Assembly: GCF_000023325.1 (NCBI RefSeq)
Contig: NC_012785.1
Location: 1,860,001-1,924,000 of the forward strand
From: Kosmotoga olearia TBF 19.5.1
GTDB lineage: Bacteria; Thermotogota; Thermotogae; Petrotogales; Kosmotogaceae
Reading direction: 5' to 3'
DNA: 64,000 nt
Both the position numbers and the translations under genes were made by a program. Below are positions 1 through 9,250 of this stretch, piece after piece. A model generated the notes under the pieces. It was not told the DNA's origin and made no database searches. It was given only the letters and a program-made list of their open reading frames with translations. The first letter of the stretch is position 1, and every line of letters starts with the position of its first letter.

Positions 1-42
1 AGAGAAAGCCCACGTTATGCCGTGTGAGAACATAACGTGGGC
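1..42 (-). terminator. Probable intrinsic terminator after rplY
   Basis: A 12-bp perfect stem (positions 8-19 pair with 31-42, GCCCACGTTATG/CATAACGTGGGC) is followed on the minus strand by TTTCTCT. It lies 31 nt past the rplY stop and would end the valS-to-rplY transcript. The tail runs to the window edge, so its full T content cannot be judged. Confidence 0.6.
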
Positions 43-73
43 CAGGATTACCCAGTCCAATAAAGACCAGCAT

Positions 74-721
74 TTATTCCTCTTCTTCCTCTTTCTTTCC
101 CTTTTCAATGACTTCAGGTTCCGCTTCCTCTTCCTTCTCGGCAGCGGTTCCCTCTGCCAGCATAGAGCGTGGTACTTCGATAACAACGACAGGCTCTTCA
201 GGATCAGCGAGTACCTTCATACCCTCTGGGAGTGGAATGTCTTTGACCCTTAAAACGTCTCCAAGATCAAGGTGCTCTATATTAACCTCAAGAGCTTCTA
301 CTATAGTACTTGGGAGTGTTTCAACGGGCAAATGGGTGATTATGTGCTCAAGAATACCACCCTTTTCGACACCCTTTGCTTTACCGATGAAATGGATAGG
401 TATGTGGATTTCCATTTTGTGCCCTTTTGCGGGGATATAGAAATCCATGTGGATGATTGCATCGCTTACTCTGTCACGCTGCACAGCTTTCAGGAATCCG
501 TGGTATTCTTTTTTTTCACCGTTTTCCTCGATCTCGAAAACGATGGGGGTCGTTTCAACGATGTGGTTGATATGTCTCATAACCTCAACTTTGTCCACAG
601 AAATCGGGAAAGACTCTACATCAGGTCCGTAGACAACAGCAGGAATCTTACCGTTCTTCAAAAGGTCCTTTGCTTTGACAGAAGTATCACGCTTTTCTGC
701 AGGTAACCTTACTTCGTGCAT
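74..721 (-). CDS. rplY: 50S ribosomal protein L25 / general stress protein Ctc
   Basis: This 215-residue protein belongs to the long (CTC) form of bL25, which binds 5S rRNA in the large ribosomal subunit. The N-terminal 5S-binding domain covers about residues 1-95, with the family pattern GKIPAVVYG and the HMDFY strand. The C-terminal beta domain covers about 96-185, and a Glu/Lys-rich tail of about 30 residues follows. The ATG has a GGAGGG site about 6 nt upstream. It is the last gene of the valS-folC-ruvA-glmU-prs-rplY set, 13 nt after prs. The very acidic tail is a lineage-specific extension of unknown role. Confidence 0.93.
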   Translation of the reverse strand: MHEVRLPAEKRDTSVKAKDLLKNGKIPAVVYGPDVESFPISVDKVEVMRHINHIVETTPIVFEIEENGEKKEYHGFLKAVQRDRVSDAIIHMDFYIPAKGHKMEIHIPIHFIGKAKGVEKGGILEHIITHLPVETLPSTIVEALEVNIEHLDLGDVLRVKDIPLPEGMKVLADPEEPVVVIEVPRSMLAEGTAAEKEEEAEPEVIEKGKKEEEEE

Positions 722-734
722 CTGAATCCCTCCT

Positions 735-1685
735 CTATCTGAACAAAATACTTACTGAAAGATTCTTTCTTACTCTCATTAACGCTTCACCAAGCAAACC
801 AGCGATAGAAACCACTTCAAACTTTTCAGGGAGTTCGGGATGGTGAATGGTATCGCTTATAAAAACCTTTTCAATGGGTGAATCTGAGATTAACTGCTTT
901 GCTTTTCCTGATAAAACGGCGTGTGTAGCACACGCATAAACCTTGTTTGCGCCTTTATTTTTTATCATTTTCGCCGCTTCCACCAACGAGCGACCGGTGT
1001 CTATTATATCATCAAAGATTACAGCTGTCCTGTTTTCCACCTCACCAATTACGTGAACGATTTCTGCGATGTTGTCCTTTGGTCTTCTTTTGTCCAATAT
1101 TGCAAGAGGAACACCAAGCCTTTCAGCGAATTTGCTTGCGCGTTTTACTCCACCGATATCAGGAGAAACCACGACTAAGTTATTTTTGGAGATATCCGTT
1201 TTTTCTTCGAGGTGTCTTTTGAAGATCGGGAACCCCCATAGATTATCCACGGGAATGTCGAAAAAACCCTGTATTTGCTCGGCGTGCAGATCGATGGTCA
1301 TTATTCTTGAAGCCCCGGAAATGGTGAGAAGGTTTGCTACAAGCTTCGCTGTTATAGGATCCCGTCCCCTTGCTTTTCTATCCTGGCGCGCATAACCATA
1401 ATAAGGGATCACAGCTGTAATGCTTTTTGCGGAAGCCCTTCTCAACGCATCCATCATTACGAGGAGTTCCATCAGATTTTCGTTTACCGGAGGGCAGGTT
1501 GGCTGGATAATAAAAATGTCGTGACCTCTAACCGTTTCATCTACCCTTATGTTAATTTCCCCGTCAGCAAATCTCTCAACTTCACATTTTCCGAGGTCTA
1601 TTCCTATATATTTCGCAATTTTCTCCGCAAGCTGCCGGTTTGAGGAACCGGAAAAAACCTTCATTTCATTTGGCTGAAAAGGCAT
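735..1685 (-). CDS. prs: Ribose-phosphate pyrophosphokinase (PRPP synthase)
   Basis: This enzyme transfers pyrophosphate from ATP to ribose 5-phosphate, giving PRPP for purine, pyrimidine, His, Trp and NAD synthesis. The 316-residue length is normal for class I enzymes. Visible signatures are FADGEI near residue 40, the flexible-loop segment YARQDRKARGR near 99, the metal-binding DLHAEQIQGFF near 130, and the PRPP-binding loop VIFDDIIDTGRS near 219. Its start lies 2 nt after the glmU stop, so the two are probably translated together, which is a common bacterial gene order. Confidence 0.96.
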   Translation of the reverse strand: MPFQPNEMKVFSGSSNRQLAEKIAKYIGIDLGKCEVERFADGEINIRVDETVRGHDIFIIQPTCPPVNENLMELLVMMDALRRASAKSITAVIPYYGYARQDRKARGRDPITAKLVANLLTISGASRIMTIDLHAEQIQGFFDIPVDNLWGFPIFKRHLEEKTDISKNNLVVVSPDIGGVKRASKFAERLGVPLAILDKRRPKDNIAEIVHVIGEVENRTAVIFDDIIDTGRSLVEAAKMIKNKGANKVYACATHAVLSGKAKQLISDSPIEKVFISDTIHHPELPEKFEVVSIAGLLGEALMRVRKNLSVSILFR

Positions 1686-1687
1686 AA

Positions 1688-3028
1688 TTATTCCCCTTTC
1701 TCCTTGTTTTTATATCTACCTTCTTTGATTACCTGCCTTCCTCTTCCAAGGGCTAGAGAATATGGTGGAACATCATCGGTAATAACCGAACCAGCACCAA
1801 CAACTGAACCCTCGCCGATTTTTACCGGGGCGACAAGAGAACAGTTACTTCCTATGAAAGAGTTATTTTCAATGATGGTCTGATGTTTGCGAACACCATC
1901 ATAGTTGCAGGTTATCGTTCCAGCACCAATATTTACATCTTCTCCGATTGTAGCGTCTCCAAGATATGTGAGGTGCTGTGCTTTACTATTGCGACCTATG
2001 GTAGATTTCTTGACTTCAACAAAATTTCCTATCTTCGTGTTTTCCAGAAGCGTTGTTCCGGGTCTCAATCTTGAAAAAGGTCCTACCCGTGCTCCTGATT
2101 TTATGATAGCCTGTTCCACCTCAGACCTTATGATTGAGACGCTGTCATCGATGCTTGAATCGATGATCCTGGTCATTGGTCCAATGAGGCAATTATTACC
2201 TATTTTTGTTTTCCCGAGTATGAAGGTCATGGGTTCAATAACCGTATCCTGTCCAATCTCAACATCAGGTGAAATATATGTTGTGTCGGGATCCACAATT
2301 GTTATGCCGTTTAGCATCAACCTCTCATTTATCTTTTTTTGCGCTATCTTTTGGATCTCAGCGAGTTGTACCCGGTTGTTAACACCAAGGACCTCCGTTG
2401 GGTCTTCGATCACATGTGCCGTGGCTTTTTCAGCCAGGGCAACTGTATCAGTTAGATAGTATTCTTTTTGGTTGTTGTTATTGTTAATTTTCTTCAACGC
2501 GTCTTTTAAAAAGTCACTTTTGAAAACGTAAATACCGCTGTTTATTTCTTTGATTCTCTTTATTTCCTCAGAAGCGTCTTTTTCTTCTATGATTCTGAGC
2601 TTACCATTTTCCCTCACTATTCTTCCGTATCCTGTTGGGTCCTCTTGAAAGGTACTTGCGACGACAACGTCGTAATCTTTTTCGCGCCTTATTTTATATA
2701 GGTTTATGAGGGTTTCAGGGGATATTAACGGTGCGTCACCCGTGAGTACTATGACCTCATCATCCATGACAGCATCTTGGGCTACCATGACAGCGTGTCC
2801 GGTTCCAAGCTGTTTTACCTGTCTTACGGTCTTAACATCCTCAGGTAACAGTGCTTCGACGATCTCGGCTTTATATCCTGTAACTACTATAATGTTTTCT
2901 ATTCCTGCTTTTTTGACCGCTCTCAGAACCCAATTTATCATTGGTAAACCGAGAATGGAGTGTACCACCTTCGGGATTTCGGATTTCATCCTTTTTCCAA
3001 GTCCTGCCGCTAAAATAATTGCGGTCAT
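1688..3028 (-). CDS. glmU: Bifunctional GlmU: GlcNAc-1-P uridyltransferase / GlcN-1-P acetyltransferase
   Basis: GlmU acetylates glucosamine-1-phosphate and then makes UDP-GlcNAc, the precursor for peptidoglycan. The N-terminal nucleotidyltransferase domain (about residues 1-225) opens with [15 protein letters not shown] and carries GTGHAV and TGDAPL. The C-terminal left-handed beta-helix (about 250-446) has hexapeptide repeats such as IGNNCLIGP and [12 protein letters not shown], the usual acetyltransferase active-site strand. The 446-residue length is typical. The ATG follows a G-rich Shine-Dalgarno site. murA, the next user of UDP-GlcNAc, sits about 40 kb away in this window. Confidence 0.95.
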
Positions 3029-3086
3029 CTCACATCCCCCCTATTAACAGTATAATTCAAATGATAAATCAGCGGAAGCAGATGTT

Positions 3087-3692
3087 TTACCGGGTCTTAT
3101 TTAGTTTTCTCAGAGCTTTCCTTACCAATTCCTGGGTATTTTCTACCGTTTGCTCTTTCAGGACCTCGTTTACAGCCAATTTGGCGCTTGTCATATCGAA
3201 TCCCAGAGCGGTCAGCGCGCCGACCGCGTCTTCAGAAACGTCACTCAGTTCTTTCGGGAACTCTACCGCATAGTCTTTTACGAGATCGTAAAGTTCACTA
3301 ACCAGCCTTTCGGCGGTTTTTTTACCTAATCCTGGCAATCTGGAAAGCCCGGAAATGTCTTTTGACGCTATCATCTTCTGAAGCATTTCCGGAGAAGTTG
3401 CAGAGAGAATTTTCAAAGCCATTTTTGGGCCTATCTTATTCGCTTTTAACAGCATTAAAAAGACGTTATATTCCGCACGGTCTTTGAAGCCGTATATTTC
3501 AGGGGCCCTGTCGGCTGAGAAAGAAAGGTACGTCAAAAGATGAACCTTTGCCGACAGTGAAAGTTCCTTTATTGTATTGGTCGAACACAGAATGTTCAGA
3601 TAGAACTGTCCTGCCTTCAGTGTGACCTCGTTTCCGGATATCTCTGTTATTTCTCCTTCAACGCCTTTTATCAATATCTCCAACTCCCTCAA
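3087..3692 (-). CDS. ruvA: Holliday junction DNA helicase subunit RuvA
   Basis: RuvA binds four-way DNA junctions and loads the RuvB motor during recombinational repair. The OB-fold domain covers about residues 1-70, the helix-hairpin-helix domain follows (PGLGKKTAERLVSEL near 122), and the C-terminal UBA-like RuvB-binding domain covers about 155-201 (ALTALGFD). The frame opens with TTG at 3692 and overlaps the end of folC. A second TTG at 3674 would give MIKGVEGEI, which matches the usual RuvA N-terminus better, so the true protein may be six residues shorter. RuvB is not in the window. Confidence 0.92.
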   Translation of the reverse strand: MRELEILIKGVEGEITEISGNEVTLKAGQFYLNILCSTNTIKELSLSAKVHLLTYLSFSADRAPEIYGFKDRAEYNVFLMLLKANKIGPKMALKILSATSPEMLQKMIASKDISGLSRLPGLGKKTAERLVSELYDLVKDYAVEFPKELSDVSEDAVGALTALGFDMTSAKLAVNEVLKEQTVENTQELVRKALRKLNKTR

Positions 3693-4989
3693 CGATTAGA
3701 TTTCTAAGATAACTCACCAGATACAGAGAACCCGTGATGAGTAAAGTATTTTGTGTGCTGTTGAAAAATTTTTCAAAGGCTCTATCCGGTTCCGTTATAA
3801 ACTCAACATTACCGTGGTACACTTTCCATATTTCCCGCACCCGCTCGGGATTTATGCTTCTGTGACTCGGAACCTTTGTTACGACAACTTTCCCGGAGAT
3901 AGGTGCAAGAATTGAAATCACGCTTTCGTAGTCTTTGTCATCGAGACTTCCGAAAATTATATCGAGCTTTTGACCGGGGAAGTAAATCTCAAGACTGTTC
4001 CGTAGAGCATAAGCACCGTCGATATTATGAGCACCATCAAGGATTATTTTCCTGTTTTTATGGGTTAAAACCTCAAACCTTCCGGGCCAGCTTGTTTTTT
4101 TGAGGCTGTCTCGCAGTTTGGCATTATCGATCTTCTTTTTCAATCCATTAAAAGCGATCTCTAAGGTTTTCATAGCTACCGCCAGGTTTCTTGCCTGATG
4201 GGTACCGTTCAAAGAGAGGACCAGGTTGGGGTACGTTTCCTCTCCAGAATAATTGTACACGTTTTCATTGATTTTTAATTCCTTCGTCTCAACCTGAAAA
4301 TCTTTCCATAGAAAGTATGAAGGAGCGTTCTTTTCACCGGCTTTTTCTTCGATTGTATATCGAATGGAAGGACGTGTTACACCTGAAACAACCGGAACAC
4401 CTTCTTTGATGATCCCGGCTTTTTCAATAGCAATTTTTTCTTCGTTCTTCCCCAGTATGTTTTTGTGATCCAGAGAAACAGTTGTTATGACTGAAACAAG
4501 AGGTTTCTTAATGATATTGGTTGCATCGTATCTACCGCCTAAGCCAACTTCGATGACGGCAACATCCACCTTTTTCTTTCTGAAAAAGTGGAAGGCCATG
4601 GCGGTTACAACCTCAAAGAAACTCGGGGCATATTCTGGCCCTTTTTTATCCATCGTTTCAATTGCTGGCAGAATTTCTTTCAGGGTTTCACATACCTCTT
4701 CTTCTGTTATGTACCTGTTGTCTAATTGAATTCGCTCCCTGAAGGAAACGATATGCGGTGATATATTCATACCAACGTGTAATCCATGGGCTTCGAGAAC
4801 CCCTTTGAGTATCGTTGCTACACTTCCTTTCCCGTTTGTACCTGTTATGTGTATGGTAGGATAGCTTTCTTGAGGGTTCCCCAGGCGTTCCATCAATTCT
4901 TCAATACGAAAGAGACCGTACTTGATTTTTCCGTACGGTCTCGAAGAATAAAGGTACTCCAGAGCTTCTCTGTATTCCATAACAGTCAC
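3658..4989 (-). CDS. folC: Folylpolyglutamate synthase / dihydrofolate synthase
   Basis: This Mur-ligase-family enzyme adds glutamate to dihydropteroate or tetrahydrofolate using ATP. The P-loop THITGTNGKGS is near residue 47, the Mg-site segment VAVIEVGLGGRYDATN near 143, and LDGAHN near 320. The 443-residue length is normal. The first possible start is GTG overlapping the valS stop (GTGA); ATG at 4980 is an alternative three codons in. FolK, another folate gene, lies near 22 kb, so this strain seems to make folate de novo. Confidence 0.93.
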   Translation of the reverse strand: MTVMEYREALEYLYSSRPYGKIKYGLFRIEELMERLGNPQESYPTIHITGTNGKGSVATILKGVLEAHGLHVGMNISPHIVSFRERIQLDNRYITEEEVCETLKEILPAIETMDKKGPEYAPSFFEVVTAMAFHFFRKKKVDVAVIEVGLGGRYDATNIIKKPLVSVITTVSLDHKNILGKNEEKIAIEKAGIIKEGVPVVSGVTRPSIRYTIEEKAGEKNAPSYFLWKDFQVETKELKINENVYNYSGEETYPNLVLSLNGTHQARNLAVAMKTLEIAFNGLKKKIDNAKLRDSLKKTSWPGRFEVLTHKNRKIILDGAHNIDGAYALRNSLEIYFPGQKLDIIFGSLDDKDYESVISILAPISGKVVVTKVPSHRSINPERVREIWKVYHGNVEFITEPDRAFEKFFNSTQNTLLITGSLYLVSYLRNLIVEGVGDIDKRR

Positions 4990-7589
4990 TTCAAATCATC
5001 TATAATTTTTTTGAGCCTATCACAATTGCTTTTGGCAGCTTTCAGTTTTTCTTTTGTTTCCTCAACAACCTCTTCCGGAGCTCTTTCGACGAAATTCCTA
5101 TTTGCAAGTTTTTTCTCGAGCCTTTCCAATTCTTTCTCTTCTTTTGCCAATTTTGCTTCAAGCCTTTTCAATTCAGCTTCGAGGTCAATCTCAACAAGCT
5201 CCACATAGACGTGCAAATTATCATCGCTGTATGCAGTTGCGCTTCCAGCGACCTTTTCTGCTTTATGTTCCAATTCATGGGAATTTGATAGATTGGATAT
5301 GATGTTACAGGAACGTTTGGAAAGTTCCGTGCCTATGTAATAAATCTTTACCTTCGTGGACGGCGGGATATTCATTTCGGCTTTGACGTTTCTTATTCCT
5401 CTGACTATACTCATGATTCTTCCAAACTCTTCCTCGGCGGGGGAATTAATCAAAGAATCATCCACAGCCGGCCAGTCACTGATAATTATGGCTTCGCCGC
5501 CAACTGGAAGCTTCTGCCACAATTCTTCTGTGATAAAGGGCATGAATGGATGCAGGAGCCTCAGGGATTGATCCAAAACCTTTACAAGAACATTTTGTGC
5601 GACATGCTTTGTCATTCCGTTTTCACGGAGTCTCGGCTTGACAGTTTCGATGTACCAGTCGCAGAACTCATTCCAGAAGAAAGAGTATATAGCTTTAGCG
5701 GCTATGTTGAAATCGTAATTCTCCATTGCATCTGTGACCTGTTCAATGGTTCTTTGAAGCCTGGAGAGAATCCAGCGATCTTCGAGTTCAAGGGTTTCCT
5801 CTGTAAGTTCTATCGGTACGTAATTATCAAGGTTCATTATTGCGAATCTTGAGGCGTTCCAGATTTTATTGGCAAAGCGCTTATAAGTGTCAAAAAACCT
5901 TGGATCGAGTTTGATATCCCTTCCCTGGGCTGCTAACATGGACAAAGTGAATCTCATTGGATCCGCTCCATATTCCTCGATAACATCAAGTGGGTCTATA
6001 CCATTTCCAAGGGATTTTGACATTTTTCTACCGTGTTTGTCCCTGACTAGTTGATGTATGTAAACGTCGGAGAAAGGCTTTTCTCCGGTGAAGTGGTAGC
6101 CTGCCATTATCATTCTGGCTACCCAGAAGAATATGATATCAAACCCCGTGACGAGAACAGATGTTGGGTAAAAGGTTTTGAGATCTTCGGTTTCTCCCGG
6201 CCATCCGAGGGTCGTGAAGGGCCATAATTGCGAACTGAACCACGTGTCGAGAACGTCTTCATCCTGTCTTAAGGATTTTGAACCACATTTAGGACAGCTT
6301 GTCGGATCATCTTCTTCGACGATTATCTCGCCGCAATCATTACAGTACCAGACAGGTATCCTGTGTCCCCACCACAACTGCCTTGAAATACACCAATCTC
6401 TGATTTCGTTCATCCAGTTCAGGTAAACCTTCTTCCAGCGTTCTGGGAAGAAAACGACTTCGCCGTCTTCAACGGCTTTTTTTGCCCTTTCAGCGAGGGG
6501 ACCGATTTTGACGTACCACTGGTCAGACAGAGAAGGTTCAACAACTGTATGGCAGCGGTAACATTTGCCGACGGCATGAGTCATTGATTCGATCTTTTCA
6601 AGATACCCTTGTTCTTCAAGATCTTTTACGATAGCCTTCCTTGCTTCATATCTGTCCATTCCAGCATATTTTCCGCCATTTTCGTTTATCTTAGCGTCTT
6701 TATCAATTACCTCAACTATATCGAGTTTGTGTCTCAAACCTATTTGAAAATCGTTGGGGTCATGAGCGGGAGTAACCTTCAAACACCCGGTACCGAAAGA
6801 AGGATCCACATAATGATCGGCTATTACCGGTAATTCTCTTCCTACGAGAGGTAAAATCACGGTCTTCCCGACAAGGTCCTTATAGCGTTCATCTGAAGGA
6901 TGTACCGCAACGGCGGTATCTGCAAGCATCGTTTCAGGTCTTGTGGTTGCAATGATCACGTAACTTTCTTCGTCTTTCAGGGGATATCTGATGTAATAAA
7001 ATGCACCTTTCTCGTCTTCATGTTCCACTTCTTCATCCGAGAGGACTGTTTTGCAGCGTGGACACCAATTAACGATGTATTTTCCTCTGTAGATGAGCCC
7101 TTCTTTATAAAGGGTAACAAAGGCCTTACGAACAGCCTTACTCAAACCTTCGTCCAGGGTGAATCTCTCTCTTGACCAGTCGCACGATGCACCAATCGCC
7201 TTTATTTGAGTAACAATTCGTTTTCTGTACGTATTTACCCAGTCCCAGACTTCTTCGAGAAATTTCTCTCTTCCAAGTTCCTCTCTATTGATTCCTTTCG
7301 AAGCGAGGGAACGCTCAACAGCATTCTGTGTAGCTATTCCCGCATGGTCTTCACCCGGGACCCATAACGTATTAAAACCTCTCATCCTTTTATACCTGAT
7401 TAAAATATCTTGCAGGGTGAGATTAAGGGCATGACCCATGTGGATGCTACCAGTTATATTTGGTGGTGGAATAACGATTGTGAATGAGTCACCTTTTCCC
7501 TTTGGTTTGAAGTAACCTTTTTCCAGCCAGTAGTTATACCATTTTTTTTCAAGGTCAGAGGGGTTATATCGTGTGCCGAGTTTCTCCAT
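4986..7589 (-). CDS. valS: Valyl-tRNA synthetase
   Basis: ValS charges tRNA-Val and edits misactivated threonine. The class I signatures are GSIHMGHAL (HIGH-like, near residue 50) and GRKMSKSLGN (KMSKS loop, near 525). The CP1 editing insert includes TTRPETMLADTAVAVHP. Zinc-type cysteine pairs occur as CPRC and as CNDC/CPKC in the CP1 region. A coiled-coil arm occupies the last 65 residues or so. I chose the ATG at 7589, 867 residues, because AAGGAGG stands just ahead of it; the open frame runs nine codons further. It is the first gene of its operon and overlaps folC by 4 nt. Confidence 0.95.
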   Translation of the reverse strand: MEKLGTRYNPSDLEKKWYNYWLEKGYFKPKGKGDSFTIVIPPPNITGSIHMGHALNLTLQDILIRYKRMRGFNTLWVPGEDHAGIATQNAVERSLASKGINREELGREKFLEEVWDWVNTYRKRIVTQIKAIGASCDWSRERFTLDEGLSKAVRKAFVTLYKEGLIYRGKYIVNWCPRCKTVLSDEEVEHEDEKGAFYYIRYPLKDEESYVIIATTRPETMLADTAVAVHPSDERYKDLVGKTVILPLVGRELPVIADHYVDPSFGTGCLKVTPAHDPNDFQIGLRHKLDIVEVIDKDAKINENGGKYAGMDRYEARKAIVKDLEEQGYLEKIESMTHAVGKCYRCHTVVEPSLSDQWYVKIGPLAERAKKAVEDGEVVFFPERWKKVYLNWMNEIRDWCISRQLWWGHRIPVWYCNDCGEIIVEEDDPTSCPKCGSKSLRQDEDVLDTWFSSQLWPFTTLGWPGETEDLKTFYPTSVLVTGFDIIFFWVARMIMAGYHFTGEKPFSDVYIHQLVRDKHGRKMSKSLGNGIDPLDVIEEYGADPMRFTLSMLAAQGRDIKLDPRFFDTYKRFANKIWNASRFAIMNLDNYVPIELTEETLELEDRWILSRLQRTIEQVTDAMENYDFNIAAKAIYSFFWNEFCDWYIETVKPRLRENGMTKHVAQNVLVKVLDQSLRLLHPFMPFITEELWQKLPVGGEAIIISDWPAVDDSLINSPAEEEFGRIMSIVRGIRNVKAEMNIPPSTKVKIYYIGTELSKRSCNIISNLSNSHELEHKAEKVAGSATAYSDDNLHVYVELVEIDLEAELKRLEAKLAKEEKELERLEKKLANRNFVERAPEEVVEETKEKLKAAKSNCDRLKKIIDDLK

Positions 7590-7618
7590 TGTTTCCCTCC
7601 TTATGTGGTTTTGCAATG

Positions 7619-7627
7619 ATTATATCA
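7619..7627 (-). promoter_or_regulatory. Extended -10 promoter of valS
   Basis: The minus strand reads TGATATAAT: a perfect TATAAT at 7619-7624 with the TG of an extended -10 element one base upstream. No good -35 box is seen at 16-18 nt. Transcription would start about 20 nt ahead of the valS ATG at 7589. Confidence 0.6.
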
Positions 7628-7668
7628 TGTGAAAAAGCCTCATACTTGACTTAAAAATAAAACATTTC

Positions 7669-7704
7669 AAAAAAACAACGGTGCCGTCCAGGCACCGTTG
7701 TTTT
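7669..7704 (-). terminator. Intrinsic terminator of the DUF1385 gene
   Basis: The minus strand shows a 10-bp stem (CAACGGTGCC, 7691-7700 with 7676-7685) closing a short loop and followed by a run of Ts. It separates the DUF1385 gene from valS, which has its own promoter. Confidence 0.8.
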
Positions 7705-7716
7705 AATGGAAGAAAC

Positions 7717-8568
7717 TTAATCGTCTTTTAGAGATTCTTTCACAGCGGTTAGAGCTACTTCCAGTTGCTTGTCATCTGGCTCTTTTGTTGTTATTCTTTG
7801 GAATAACAAACCAGGAGCTGCAAGAATTTTACCAAAGGGGGTTTTGATTATTTTTGCTGTCAACCTTTGAAATTCATAGGTTAACGAAGCCACAATGGGA
7901 ATGAAAATAATCCTCGTTATAAATTTTCCGAGAAAATTCAACTCTACAAAAGCTCCAAGAATGGCGAACACAATGATGGCGAAAAAGAGTGTTAAAATCA
8001 GAAAACTCGTTCCACACCTTGGATGCAGCGTTGAATACTTGCGCGCGTTTTCGACGGTTAATTCCTCATTGTTTTCGTAGGTGTAAACCGCCTTATGTTC
8101 GGCACCATGATATTGAAAGACTCTCTGAACGTCTTTGAACAACGAAATAACCCAGACATAGGCGATGAAAAATGCTCCTCTTATGAGTCCCTCTACCAGG
8201 GCAAAAATTCCAGCGTTACTTTTGGGGACAAGCAGTTGAGCCAGCAACAAAGGCCCCAGTGCAAACATACCTATAGCCATGACAAAGGCTATGATGAATG
8301 TCACAACGAAATCCTTTTTAGTCAATTCACCTTCTCCACTTATCTCAGCGGATATTCCAAGAGCTTTGGTGCCTATGTACAGGGCTTCGTAAAGAACAAT
8401 TATTCCTCTGAGAAACCAGATAGAAAAGAGGGACCGGTTCTTAACGGCCCCCTCAATACTTTTTGTAACGATATTTCCATCAGGGTCACGAACAGACACA
8501 ACCGTTCTCTTACCTTTTATCATCACACCTTCAATAACGGCCTGTCCACCAACGTTAAGTTTTTTCAT
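7717..8568 (-). CDS. DUF1385 (YqhQ-type) membrane protein
   Basis: This 283-residue protein starts with the family signature MKKLNVGGQAVIEGVMIKG. It has about four hydrophobic segments (near residues 85-110, 120-145, 190-215 and 220-240) and the conserved YHGAEHK and HPRCGTSFL motifs between them. The family (COG3872) has been described only as predicted metal-dependent; the His/Cys/Glu pattern of EHK and HPRCG fits that, but the reaction is unknown. AAGGAGG precedes the ATG. It is a single-gene unit with its own promoter and terminator. Confidence 0.85.
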   Translation of the reverse strand: MKKLNVGGQAVIEGVMIKGKRTVVSVRDPDGNIVTKSIEGAVKNRSLFSIWFLRGIIVLYEALYIGTKALGISAEISGEGELTKKDFVVTFIIAFVMAIGMFALGPLLLAQLLVPKSNAGIFALVEGLIRGAFFIAYVWVISLFKDVQRVFQYHGAEHKAVYTYENNEELTVENARKYSTLHPRCGTSFLILTLFFAIIVFAILGAFVELNFLGKFITRIIFIPIVASLTYEFQRLTAKIIKTPFGKILAAPGLLFQRITTKEPDDKQLEVALTAVKESLKDD

Positions 8569-8585
8569 CTTTCCTCCTTGCTTTG

Positions 8586-8614
8586 TAAATAGCGAATCAT
8601 TCCTTATTCGACAA
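8586..8614 (-). promoter_or_regulatory. Promoter of the DUF1385 gene
   Basis: On the minus strand TTGTCG (8609-8614) and TATTTA (8586-8591) are separated by exactly 17 nt. The predicted transcript would begin about 10 nt before the ATG, just upstream of AAGGAGG, so the leader would be very short. Confidence 0.45.
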
Positions 8615-8629
8615 AAGATGTGTTTAGTT

Positions 8630-8797
8630 TTAACGGCCGTATAATCCTAAACCTTGTAAACACAACGCTCCGCAATTTCCACAACAACCCGGCGGCTTAT
8701 ATGCCGCTAATGATTTAGTCCAAACTACACACACCTTTTTCAATGAACGGAGCTTGTTTTTCCCTCTATGTATTCGGGAACAGTGGCTATCTTTCAT
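8630..8797 (-). CDS. Possible 55-residue Cys-rich small protein downstream of spoVS
   Basis: An open frame of 55 codons starts with ATG eight nucleotides after the spoVS stop and fills most of the gap to the DUF1385 promoter. The N-terminal part is basic; the C-terminal part reads AYKPPGCCGNCGALCLQG, with six cysteines in the whole frame. There is no clear ribosome binding site, so it would depend on coupling to spoVS or on internal TTG/GTG starts at 8743 or 8734. The stretch can also fold locally (GCGGC/GCCGC). I do not recognise the product; it may be untranslated trailer. Confidence 0.25.
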   Translation of the reverse strand: MKDSHCSRIHRGKNKLRSLKKVCVVWTKSLAAYKPPGCCGNCGALCLQGLGLYGR

Positions 8798-8805
8798 CAA
8801 TATTA

Positions 8806-9093
8806 TTATTCGCCTGTTTTTTCAGCCTCGTCTTTTTTTGCGACCACCCTCAAAGTAATTCCTGTTCTCATTTCGTCACCAATCTGGATTTCTACAAATC
8901 CAGGGATCATAAAGACTTCCGTACCCTTCTCACTTAGAAATCTGGAAGCGATTGCCACCGCTTTGACTGCCTGATTAACAGCACCTGCACCGATGGCCTG
9001 AAGTTCGACCTGATCGTCTTTCGAAAGAACACCAGCAATAGCACCAGCAACTTTGTTGGGATTTGATTTAGAACTGACTTTCAAAACCTCCAT
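8806..9093 (-). CDS. spoVS: SpoVS family protein (stage V sporulation protein S homolog)
   Basis: This 95-residue Alba-like protein reads MEVLKVSSKSNPNKVAGAIA at its start, the SpoVS signature, followed by the GAGAVNQAVKA segment. SpoVS is needed for spore coat and septation steps in Bacillus, but homologs are common in non-sporulating thermophiles, where a nucleic-acid-binding role is suspected. I place the start at the ATG preceded by AGGAGG with 8-nt spacing; an in-frame start seven codons upstream lacks such a site. The gene is preceded by a promoter and a structured leader of about 150 nt, which is unusual for so small a gene. Confidence 0.92.
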   Translation of the reverse strand: MEVLKVSSKSNPNKVAGAIAGVLSKDDQVELQAIGAGAVNQAVKAVAIASRFLSEKGTEVFMIPGFVEIQIGDEMRTGITLRVVAKKDEAEKTGE

Positions 9094-9121
9094 CCAGACT
9101 GCCTCCTTTTGCATGAAATCG

Positions 9122-9236
9122 GTGTAAATTACTTCTCATTGGAGTGAGAAGCTTTTAGGCTAAACGATCGAGAATCCCGATCTCAAATATGCTCAAACTC
9201 CCGTGCTTTACACGGTAAGCCTTTACGGATTTACAC
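9122..9236 (-). promoter_or_regulatory. Structured 5' leader of spoVS, riboswitch-like multi-helix element
   Basis: An 8-bp perfect helix (GTGTAAAT/ATTTACAC, 9122-9129 with 9229-9236) closes a region holding four smaller helices: 9132-9138 with 9145-9151 (7 bp), 9157-9161 with 9218-9222, 9166-9170 with 9178-9182, and 9201-9205 with 9211-9215. The closing helix begins just after the predicted transcription start and ends 28 nt before the ATG, just ahead of the AGGAGG site. I cannot match it to a named riboswitch class. Confidence 0.45.
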
Positions 9237-9250
9237 ACAACTCCTAAACC

